Shown: positions 1-5,544 of the stretch, piece by piece
How the letters are laid out: every line of letters starts with the position of its first letter
How positions within the stretch are numbered: position 1 is the first letter of the stretch
Assembly: GCA_020437045.1 (NCBI GenBank)
Contig: JAGQWV010001052.1
Coordinates: forward strand, 1 to 5,544
Direction: 5' to 3'
From: Saprospiraceae bacterium
GTDB taxonomy: Bacteria; Bacteroidota; Bacteroidia; Chitinophagales; Saprospiraceae
Length of the DNA stretch: 5,544 nt
The notes under the pieces: model-generated
What the model saw: the letters and a program-made list of their open reading frames with translations, nothing else
Told to the model about the DNA's origin: nothing
The model's database searches: none
Position numbers and translations under genes: made by a program

Positions 1-170
1 TCCTTTGCGAAGATACGCGTTTGCGGATTTTCAAGATTCATGTAAAAATATCCGGGAAATGTCTGCTTACACAAAGTAGTCTTTCCCGACTGTCGGGGCC
101 CGGTAATGCTGACCACCGGCATTTGCCGGGCTGCAACACTGAGACGCTGACCCAATTGCCTTTTAATCAT
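1..170 (-). CDS. AAA ATPase of the DUF4143 family, N-terminal part (gene runs off the left edge)
   Basis: The minus strand from 170 down is open to the window edge and encodes 56 residues beginning MIKRQLGQRL. Residues 18-32 read PVVSITGPRQSGKTT, which holds a Walker A P-loop (GPRQSGKT), followed by a YFYMNLENP stretch near residues 41-49. This order (MIKR start, PVV-ITGPRQSGKTTL, then a Y-x-x-LE-P segment) is the standard N-terminus of the AAA_14/DUF4143 ATP-binding proteins, usually about 370-400 residues and often multicopy in Bacteroidota. Their cellular role is poorly defined. The start is well fixed: an in-frame TGA (173-171) directly precedes the ATG, and the next in-frame Met is residue 17, inside the conserved part. 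No SD-like sequence precedes it. The ATPase domain beyond Walker A and the DUF4143 domain lie outside the window, so intactness cannot be judged. The family call is confident; no function is claimed. Confidence 0.88.
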   Translation of the reverse strand, partial: MIKRQLGQRLSVAARQMPVVSITGPRQSGKTTLCKQTFPGYFYMNLENPQTRIFAK

Positions 171-173
171 TCA

Positions 174-181
174 CAAATATA
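174..181 (-). promoter_or_regulatory. Candidate Bacteroidota -7 promoter box (TATATTTG) of the ATPase gene
   Basis: Read on the minus strand, 181-174 is TATATTTG, an exact match to the Bacteroidota -7 consensus TAnnTTTG. It ends only 3 bases before the ATG at 170. If used, transcription would begin at or beside the start codon, giving a leaderless or nearly leaderless mRNA, which would fit the lack of an SD-like site. I see no convincing -33 TTTG/TTG at the usual 19-21 base spacing; the nearest TTTG (195-192) is only 10 bases upstream. An AT-rich chance match is therefore possible. Confidence 0.45.
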
Positions 182-186
182 CAATT

Positions 187-223
187 TTGTCCAAATTGAA
201 AATTTGATTTTCAATTTGGACAA
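187..223. repeat. Perfect 17-bp inverted repeat upstream of the ATPase gene, probable operator
   Basis: Positions 187-203 and 207-223 are exact reverse complements separated by three bases (TTG). Each arm contains the core TTGTCCAAATTGAAAA. The outer flanks also share a direct copy of ACAATTTT (181-188 and 220-227). The palindrome sits 6 bases upstream of the candidate -7 box and 17 bases upstream of the ATPase start codon, that is, over the -35 to upstream promoter region. That placement suits a dimeric repressor or activator site. It is also downstream of the 1273-residue gene (stop at 314), but no T-run follows the stem on the minus strand, so a classical terminator role is not supported. 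The symmetry is certain; the function is inference. Confidence 0.7.
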
Positions 224-313
224 TTTTCTGCATCGCATTCTCCGCTCGTCAAAAGAGAACGATTATGACTTCTCAGCATCAACCCCGGATATTCAAAGTA
301 CTAAGGCCAGTCT

Positions 314-3300
314 CTAATTTCTATCGATCGTCACTTTTTCTACATCGCAATTGAACAGTTGTAAATCTCCCCCATCTAATTTCAGGAGCATCGACTCGGC
401 ATTTAATCCATCGACTTTTAATCCGCTGAGGGTCAATACATTCTGAATATTAAGCAACACTCCGGTATTATTTTCATCACTATTGCTCAGGGTAATGTCG
501 TTTGCAAAGTCGGTATGCAGGGTCAGTGCCTGATCGATATCAATCGTGGGCAGCGCTAATCCTATCACCGAATTAAATACACTGGCAGCAAACTTAATGG
601 TATCGCCCGACTGGGCACAGGCTAACATTTCCCGTAAACTACCCGGTCCCGAGGCTGCCGTGGTAGTCACCAGGAGTGGGCAACCGGTGGCAGGTACTCC
701 CGTCACACAAATGGAGAACGTGGGCGTGCCACTGCCATGAATAATGCGAATCCGGTAGATCTGGCCAATGGTGAGACCATCTACCATAAACGAAGCAGAC
801 GTCCCGGTGATCGTTTGGCAGGCGATCTGCGCCAGGTCATTACAGGCTCCTGAAAAAATCTGAACAGCCAGTAAACTTCCGGAAGCAACCGAAGCAATTT
901 CGATCTTCTGACTCAGCGCCTGGGCGGTGAATTGATACCACACATCCACCTCGGCACCGGTCTGGCAACCGGTCGAAATAGTACTGGCGGTTGCTCCAGA
1001 CATAATCCCAAATACACTGTTGCAGGTCTCATCTGCCGAAGCCAAGAGATTTTCCGGTGTACTACATTGATCATTAATCGGTGGATCAGGAACGGCATCG
1101 TGTACACATATTTCAAAATCCACCAGCTGCCATCCTGGCGCAAAACTGGCGATCCGGATATAGTACGTCGATCCTACTGTCAACCCAGAAGCACTAAAGG
1201 TTTTGGAGGTTCCGGTCTGATTATTTCTGTCACAAAGTACCCCGGTAAAAGCATTGCAGTCACCAGTCAAAACAGACAAAGTGATATCGGCATCGGCGAT
1301 AGAAATGTTTTTCAATTCAATCGTTTGTGCACTGGCTTCCGCCTGAAAAGAATACCAAACATCATCATCGAAATCTCCTTCCGCGGCACAAGGATTATTC
1401 TGCCCCGAAGCCGTCGCCCCCAGTAGGGTCCCAGATACTGTGACACATTGATTGTAATCAGTGACCTCCAAGGCAGTAGCTGCAGCACATTCGTCATTAG
1501 CCGGTGGATCAGGGATGGTGTCGTGGATGCAGAGGTCGAAGGTGGTGTTTTGCAAACCTGTGGGCCGGGTGGCAATCCGTACATAGTAGTTGGCGCCCTG
1601 CATCAATCCATGGACTTCAAAACTATAGGATGATGCTCCTGCCGTATTTTCGCAATATAGCGAGGTAAATCCTGTGCAGTTCGCACCACTTAGCACCTGA
1701 ATATCCAGATCTTTGGTGTCACCGGCAATGCTACTTAGATCCACCACATGCGATACCTCAGTCGCGGTAAATCGGTACCAAACATCATCATCAAAAGTGT
1801 TGGCAACTCCGCATCCCGGAGCATTGCCACTTTCCGTCGCACCCAATAAAGCTCCACTTACCGGGGCTGTGCACATCTGCGCTTGTTGGGGAACAAGCAC
1901 AATCGCTGCAGCACATTCGTCATTGGCGGGTGGATCGGGGATGGTGTCGTGGAGGCAGAGGTCGAAGGTCGTGTTTTGCAATCCAACAGGAATGGATGCT
2001 ATGCGGACAAAATAGGTTCCTAACGTCAAATCATTGAGCTCGGATGAAAAATCAGATTCACCAATCGTTTGTAAACAAAATTGTTCTGACATGTTTCCAC
2101 AATCACTCCCCTGGAGAATCTGAATTTCCAGATCCTTGGTGTTGCCAGTGATGTTACTCAAACTCAAGACATGCGATGGTTCATCAGCGATAAATCGATA
2201 CCATATATCATCATCAAAGTCACCACCAACACAATGCTCCTGAATTGATGCGGTAGCTCCTACCAACGAACCATTTATGACAGATAAACAATTGGTATCA
2301 TGAACGACCGGGATTAAAACTGCTGAAGCGCACTCATCATTGATTGGTGGATTTTGTAAAGTACCCTTTACACATACATCAAAGGAAGTAGGCGTATAAT
2401 TATATTGCAGAGATGCAACTCGGAAATAATATTTGGTTCCAATGGTGAGATTAGTCGCATTGAAGGGACCCGATTGCAAAAATCCGAAACATTGCTTTTG
2501 GGTCAGTGATTCGCATTCTCCGGAAGAAGTCTGGTAGAGCATGAATGCAGAAGGGTTTTGAAAATTCGAGACTTCAATTTGATGGGAGGTCTCCGTTGCG
2601 ACAAAATAGAACCAGACATCATTCTGGAAAGGGGAACCAAAATTGCATGATTCCGCTTGAGGAGACATTGTCGCACCCTCTAGTGAACCCGTAACTTTGT
2701 AATCGCAACTCGGAGGACTTATTGGAATCCATATTGCATCCGAGCATTCGTCATTAACTGGTGCCATTGGTGGATCGCTGACACATACATCAAAAGTGAT
2801 ATTTTGTGGTGCATCATTATAGGATGCCACCCTGATAAAATATCGGTTACCAATAGTCAAATTTTTTACAACAAAAGCATCATTAGGTTCGTCCTGGCAA
2901 TATGTGTTTGCTAGATTGTCACAACTCCCTTCCAATAATTCGTAGATAAGATCAGTTGATGTGCCCGATATATTTGAAAACTGAATAAGGTGAGAAGTCT
3001 TCGTTGCATCAAAGTAAAACCAAACATCATTATCAAAGTTTGGGTTATTGAAAAAGCTGCATGTCGATAAGGGAATCGAAGGAGTCGCGTTTTGGATTGA
3101 TCCGGAAGTTGATAGAGTACAGGAAGTATTGTTATTAACCTGAATTTGTTGGGCAGACGAACAAGCATCCCCGGCCACGATGGTTTTCTTTCTAATACAA
3201 AGATCAAAGGTTGTGTTTTGGGTCTCTAACTCTAACGAGGCAACCCTCAATAAGTAGGTATTTCCGGGTATAAAACCATCAAGGGAGATAGTGGATGAGG

Positions 3301-4135
3301 CGGCGGCCGAAGGATCGAAATAACAATATAATGGATTAAAATTGTTGCAGGTGCCTTCACCGATTTGAAAATCCAAAGAGAGGCTACTTCCGGAGACATT
3401 AGAAATAACTATATCATGACCAACCGAATTTGCTACAAAGGAAAACCAGACATCGTCATTAAAATTGCCAGTATTTTGACAGTATAACTCCTGACTTGAA
3501 GCTGTTGCTCCTATCAGTGAGCCACTAATTGTTCCCATACAATTGGTGTTGCTGGATACAGGTATTGCCAAAGGACTATCACAATTGTCGTTGGAAGGAG
3601 GTGGAGGAGCCGGACTATTACCGAAATAAAGTGAAAAACTATTTATCATACCCAAGTCCTCTTCCGCCAGATCACAAACACGGAGAACCCAAATTCCATT
3701 AGCACTATCGATACCTACTTGATTCTGATTGAACAGACCAAGGGGTTGTTCCGGCAGGAAAGTACCGGTAAAAGGGGAATTGTTTTGCGCTATTGAACCT
3801 TCGGAACCAAAACCGTCGAAACAAGTATTAATAAAATCCTCTCCGTCTCCTCTTTCTACGACCAGATCTATTTCCACTCCCTTGGGGGAGATAATAGTTA
3901 TGGATAAATCTCCGGTATATGTGTGCTCTATATCCACACAGATTTTTTCGAGTCCGTAAGATGTTGACATTATCTGAGAGCTAACACCATTTACCAACAA
4001 AGAGAATTCATTGGTCGAAGAACAAGTATTATCGGGAATGGTAGCTCCAGTATTCCAGGTAAAAGTTTGTGCTGATATTGACTCTACTATCAATACGATA
4101 GCAAGTAGAGAAAAGAGGTGTAGTCTTCTTAACAT
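314..4135 (-). CDS. Secreted P-domain protein with seven six-cysteine repeats and a C-terminal beta-helix-like segment (1273 aa)
   Basis: Residues 1-22 form a Sec signal peptide (MLRR, hydrophobic core LFSLLAIVLIV, likely cleavage ISA/QTF). Residues about 42-172 match a proprotein-convertase P-domain, with HTYTGDLSITIISP, a central NTCFDGFG, and NGIWVLRVCD followed by a G-x-I-N-S-FSLYF end. A proline linker (SPAPPPPS, 174-181) leads to seven tandem units (182-1145). Each starts ND-x-C or similar, carries GSL-GAT, D-VW-F-A and Y-RIAS type motifs, and ends FD-C. Residues 1151-1273 begin CPLLVTTTAASGPGSLRE, typical of the first rungs of secreted parallel beta-helix proteins, and then stop. There is no protease domain and no recognisable T9SS sorting domain, and reading past the stop in other frames shows none. 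The role is probably cell-surface or extracellular adhesion or binding; the substrate is unknown. The start is supported by the signal peptide and an SD-like AAAAGGA. It follows another exoprotein gene by 97 bases, across a terminator. Confidence 0.93.
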   Translation of the reverse strand: MLRRLHLFSLLAIVLIVESISAQTFTWNTGATIPDNTCSSTNEFSLLVNGVSSQIMSTSYGLEKICVDIEHTYTGDLSITIISPKGVEIDLVVERGDGEDFINTCFDGFGSEGSIAQNNSPFTGTFLPEQPLGLFNQNQVGIDSANGIWVLRVCDLAEEDLGMINSFSLYFGNSPAPPPPSNDNCDSPLAIPVSSNTNCMGTISGSLIGATASSQELYCQNTGNFNDDVWFSFVANSVGHDIVISNVSGSSLSLDFQIGEGTCNNFNPLYCYFDPSAAASSTISLDGFIPGNTYLLRVASLELETQNTTFDLCIRKKTIVAGDACSSAQQIQVNNNTSCTLSTSGSIQNATPSIPLSTCSFFNNPNFDNDVWFYFDATKTSHLIQFSNISGTSTDLIYELLEGSCDNLANTYCQDEPNDAFVVKNLTIGNRYFIRVASYNDAPQNITFDVCVSDPPMAPVNDECSDAIWIPISPPSCDYKVTGSLEGATMSPQAESCNFGSPFQNDVWFYFVATETSHQIEVSNFQNPSAFMLYQTSSGECESLTQKQCFGFLQSGPFNATNLTIGTKYYFRVASLQYNYTPTSFDVCVKGTLQNPPINDECASAVLIPVVHDTNCLSVINGSLVGATASIQEHCVGGDFDDDIWYRFIADEPSHVLSLSNITGNTKDLEIQILQGSDCGNMSEQFCLQTIGESDFSSELNDLTLGTYFVRIASIPVGLQNTTFDLCLHDTIPDPPANDECAAAIVLVPQQAQMCTAPVSGALLGATESGNAPGCGVANTFDDDVWYRFTATEVSHVVDLSSIAGDTKDLDIQVLSGANCTGFTSLYCENTAGASSYSFEVHGLMQGANYYVRIATRPTGLQNTTFDLCIHDTIPDPPANDECAAATALEVTDYNQCVTVSGTLLGATASGQNNPCAAEGDFDDDVWYSFQAEASAQTIELKNISIADADITLSVLTGDCNAFTGVLCDRNNQTGTSKTFSASGLTVGSTYYIRIASFAPGWQLVDFEICVHDAVPDPPINDQCSTPENLLASADETCNSVFGIMSGATASTISTGCQTGAEVDVWYQFTAQALSQKIEIASVASGSLLAVQIFSGACNDLAQIACQTITGTSASFMVDGLTIGQIYRIRIIHGSGTPTFSICVTGVPATGCPLLVTTTAASGPGSLREMLACAQSGDTIKFAASVFNSVIGLALPTIDIDQALTLHTDFANDITLSNSDENNTGVLLNIQNVLTLSGLKVDGLNAESMLLKLDGGDLQLFNCDVEKVTIDRN
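1481..1555 (-). repeat. Near-identical DNA block at the repeat 5/6 junction (copy A)
   Basis: This 75-base block matches 1907-1981 with five mismatches by eye (about 93% identity), at an offset of 426 bases, which is exactly 142 codons. It encodes the end of repeat 5 and the start of repeat 6, including TIPDPPANDECAAA. The corresponding block near 1055-1130 (repeat 6/7 junction) is clearly more diverged. This suggests recent duplication or gene conversion between neighbouring units. Confidence 0.85.
1907..1981 (-). repeat. Near-identical DNA block at the repeat 4/5 junction (copy B)
   Basis: This is the partner of 1481-1555. It encodes the end of repeat 4 and the start of repeat 5 with the same TIPDPPANDECAAA peptide. 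Recombination between the two copies would remove or add exactly one in-frame repeat unit. The right end of this block, near 1980, is also about where base composition changes along the gene. Confidence 0.85.
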
Positions 4136-4141
4136 TGGAAA

Positions 4142-4148
4142 TCCTTTT
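4142..4148 (-). promoter_or_regulatory. SD-like ribosome binding site of the 1273-aa gene
   Basis: On the minus strand AAAAGGA lies 6 bases before the ATG at 4135. It supports that start, as does the signal peptide that begins there. Only about 40 bases separate the preceding terminator stem from the ATG, and I find no clear TAnnTTTG box in them. The promoter may therefore overlap the terminator region, or the gene may be read by partial read-through. Confidence 0.5.
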
Positions 4149-4174
4149 AGATTCCGATAATGATTTCTGGGAAA

Positions 4175-4203
4175 AAGTAGCGCAGTGTATAACTGCGCTA
4201 CTT
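4175..4203 (-). terminator. Intrinsic terminator after the T9SS adhesin gene
   Basis: A perfect 12-bp stem (4192-4203 paired with 4175-4186, core AGTAGCGCAGT) closes a five-base loop. On the minus strand it runs into five T residues (two from the stem end and three after it). It starts 29 bases past the TAA stop at 4235-4233. It has a G+C-rich stem core in an AT-rich gap, as expected of a Rho-independent terminator acting leftwards. It separates the two exoprotein genes into largely distinct transcription units. Confidence 0.85.
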
Positions 4204-4232
4204 AAATTTTCCAAATGAACTAGAACATATTT

Positions 4233-5544
4233 TTATCTATTAGAAACGATAATTGGTATTACTTCCAACTGTTCTTGATTTCTGATTCTCAGATAATACA
4301 TTCCATCCTGGATTGTTTGTGGCAAATCAAGACGAGTTGTTAATGATTCGACAGTCTGAATTTTGTATTGCTTTACAAATCTGCCTAGAGCATCACGCAA
4401 TTCAATTGTGGTTTCGCCTTCACCCAGATCCCGAAGATCCAAATCAACGTACTCTCTGGTTGGATTCGGGAAAGCCTTCACTTTGTATCCGTTATCTGAT
4501 CGTTCGTCAACCACTGTTTCGATAATAAAATCATCCGTGACATCATAAGCATCCGGTAGAATGACAATATTTGAAGGTAGCCCACAATCGTCGTGACACT
4601 CATTAAAGTATGTGAGTGGTTTGATGTATGTAGACAGCAATGCTCCGGTAAACTTATCATCAAAACACCAAGTCATATTCAAAATCGTATTTGGCGTGGC
4701 ATCCGGATAATCAAGGTAAAATTTACCTAAATCGATATCATCGGAAGGTGTTCGACAAATAAGTTCACTGATCAATATGTCTCCCAAATTGGTAATACCC
4801 AAGTACTTAGCGTTTGCAAGTAAATTCAATTTAGCTGCCAAAATATGGTGTATCAGCGTTTCACCGTTTGGATATGGAGCAAAATAACAGGCAATTTCTT
4901 CCACTATATCAGATGGATTAGCGCAAGGATTCTTATTACCTCTAGTACTTGAACTAAATGCAAATAATTTGGAGACCTGATCTGCAGTCAAATTAATAGG
5001 ATTACCATCATTAAGTCCACATACAGTAATAGATAAAGTCTCCGTTGCTCCAATGCAGGTCTTCTTCTTTCCTTTGCCTGATATCGAACCTCCAAGTACG
5101 GCACAGATCTCTGCATCATGATTCTTCCAGAATCCTGGGGTCCACGTACAGGCGTTGGTACAGTCTTCCGCTTCAATAGTAGTAGTGCAAGTTGAAGTAC
5201 ATCCATTCGCATCGGTCACTACCAAAGTTATGGTCGTAATACCAGGTTGGAAATTACTTACTGTGGCAGTAGATCCATCACCAGTAGGAGTGACAATGGT
5301 TGCATTATTTGATGACCAGGTGTAACTCTGATATGGAGTAGTACCACCAGAAACTACAGCTGAAAGGTCGATATCGATGTTGTCGGTGCAGATGGTTTGG
5401 ATATTGTTGTTTTGTATCATACAGACTACCGCACTTGGCTCCGTAATCGTATAGCTCATCGTAACCGTACAGCCGTTGTCGTCCGTCACCGTCACCTCAT
5501 ATACGCCCGTTCCCAAGCCCGTCAAATCCTCATCCATACTGAAG
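4233..5544 (-). CDS. T9SS-secreted adhesin-like protein, C-terminal part: SprB repeat, Ig/PKD-like domain, WKNH domain, type A sorting domain
   Basis: The frame is open to the right edge; the first Met codon (5537-5535) falls inside a SprB-type repeat (DLTGLGTGVYEVTVTDDNGC), so it is not the true start and the gene continues upstream. Numbering from that Met, residues 1-34 finish the SprB-type repeat. Residues about 37-122 form an Ig/PKD-like beta domain ending VVTDANGCTSTC. Residues about 126-318 carry CTWTPGFWKNH, a later LIHHILAAKLN helix, and TYFNECHDDCG. These are the hallmarks of a secreted domain with T-x-G-[YF]-WKNH, L-AAKLN and YNE-x-C motifs found in many bacterial exoproteins, of unknown function. 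Residues about 350-434 are a T9SS type A sorting domain (VKAFPNPT, IELRDALGRFV, DGMYYLRI, end IIVSNR). The protein is therefore expected to cross the outer membrane by T9SS and be anchored or released at the surface. SprB-type repeats suggest an adhesin-like role, but the N-terminal part is unseen. Confidence 0.93.
   Translation of the reverse strand, partial: FSMDEDLTGLGTGVYEVTVTDDNGCTVTMSYTITEPSAVVCMIQNNNIQTICTDNIDIDLSAVVSGGTTPYQSYTWSSNNATIVTPTGDGSTATVSNFQPGITTITLVVTDANGCTSTCTTTIEAEDCTNACTWTPGFWKNHDAEICAVLGGSISGKGKKKTCIGATETLSITVCGLNDGNPINLTADQVSKLFAFSSSTRGNKNPCANPSDIVEEIACYFAPYPNGETLIHHILAAKLNLLANAKYLGITNLGDILISELICRTPSDDIDLGKFYLDYPDATPNTILNMTWCFDDKFTGALLSTYIKPLTYFNECHDDCGLPSNIVILPDAYDVTDDFIIETVVDERSDNGYKVKAFPNPTREYVDLDLRDLGEGETTIELRDALGRFVKQYKIQTVESLTTRLDLPQTIQDGMYYLRIRNQEQLEVIPIIVSNR

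Larger units (their letters stand above)
701..3592 (-). repeat. Seven tandem coding repeats of about 140 residues, each with six invariant cysteines
   Basis: Unit starts, by residue of the 1273-aa protein, are about 182, 322, 461, 599, 738, 880 and 1021 (period 138-142 residues). In DNA the units run roughly 3592-3173, 3172-2756, 2755-2342, 2341-1925, 1924-1499, 1498-1076 and 1075-701. Every unit has exactly six Cys. The C1-C2 spacing is 13-14, C2-C3 19-20, C3-C4 41-46, C4-C5 always 8, and C5-C6 37-42. The linkers between units 4/5, 5/6 and 6/7 keep the pattern HD-x-[IV]-PDPP-[AI]-ND. Units 4 and 5 look most alike (SHV, TKDL, FDLC blocks). The module resembles a beta-sandwich unit (ND-x-C ... 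DVWY-F-A ... YYIRV ... FD-C) frequent in Bacteroidota exoproteins. I infer three disulfides per unit; the pairing cannot be read from the sequence. Confidence 0.93.

Noticed and set aside
187..223. The palindrome as an intrinsic terminator for the 1273-aa gene
   Set aside because: The stem is AT-rich and no run of T follows it on the minus strand. Its position just before a promoter box and start codon fits an operator better, though some termination effect cannot be excluded.
236..261. Imperfect hairpin (CATTCTC paired with GAGAACG) downstream of the 1273-aa gene, considered as its terminator
   Set aside because: Only seven pairs including a G-T wobble, a 12-base loop and no T-run; not strong enough to call.
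21..317. Plus-strand open frame of 98 codons at the left end
   Set aside because: It overlaps the conserved Walker A coding region of the minus-strand ATPase and the palindrome, has no recognisable motif and no ribosome binding site, and so is an antisense shadow.
224..330. Frameshift hiding a lost sorting domain at the 3' end of the 1273-aa gene
   Set aside because: Reading past the TAG in all three minus-strand frames gives early stops and nothing like PNP, GLYILR-type or KxIIK-type sorting motifs.
932..1426. Plus-strand open frame of 164 codons, and similar frames inside the two large genes
   Set aside because: They lie opposite or out of frame with clearly coding repeats, show no domain or signal, and their composition simply mirrors the real frame.
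1076..2341. Regular spaced similarity considered as a CRISPR or other non-coding repeat array
   Set aside because: The period is about 426 bases and in frame, and the similarity follows the protein motifs; it is a coding domain repeat.
5535..5537. ATG near the right edge as the true start of the T9SS adhesin gene
   Set aside because: The frame stays open upstream (Phe-Ser before the Met) and the Met lies within a SprB-type repeat with no signal peptide; the gene is cut by the window edge.

Overview
The window looks like a chromosomal piece of a Bacteroidota genome, probably a marine or environmental lineage near Saprospiria or related orders. Three things point there: a C-terminal type IX secretion (T9SS) type A sorting domain, a SprB-type adhesin repeat, and a huge secreted protein made of Cys-rich beta-sandwich-like repeats of a kind common in Bacteroidota exoproteins. 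The phylum call is firm; anything finer is inference. All three genes lie on the minus strand, so the window reads from right to left.

Right part (5544 to 4233): the 3' portion of a large secreted adhesin-like gene that enters from beyond the right edge. Visible in order are the end of a SprB-type repeat, an Ig/PKD-like domain, a secreted domain marked by a TPGFWKNH motif, and a T9SS type A sorting domain. A strong intrinsic terminator (4175-4203) follows its stop codon.

Middle (4135 to 314): a complete 1273-residue exoprotein gene with its own SD-like site. It encodes a signal peptide, a proprotein-convertase P-domain, seven tandem repeats of about 140 residues with six invariant cysteines each, and a short segment resembling the start of a parallel beta-helix. 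It has no recognisable T9SS sorting domain. The gene is mosaic in base composition: the part encoding repeats 5-7 is clearly richer in G+C than the part encoding the N-terminal half, and two repeat junctions share nearly identical DNA.

Left part (313 to 1): about 140 bases of non-coding DNA holding a 17-bp-arm palindrome (187-223) and a Bacteroidota -7 promoter box. These lie just upstream of the first 56 codons of an AAA-type ATPase of the DUF4143 family, which runs off the left edge.

The two exoprotein genes are plausibly a surface or secreted pair exported by Sec and, for the right-hand one, T9SS. The ATPase appears to be a separate transcription unit with its own control region. I see no RNA genes, CRISPR array, insertion sequence or prophage. 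The candidates for something under-described are the palindrome that precedes the ATPase start, the WKNH domain, and the way the 1273-residue protein is retained at the cell surface.
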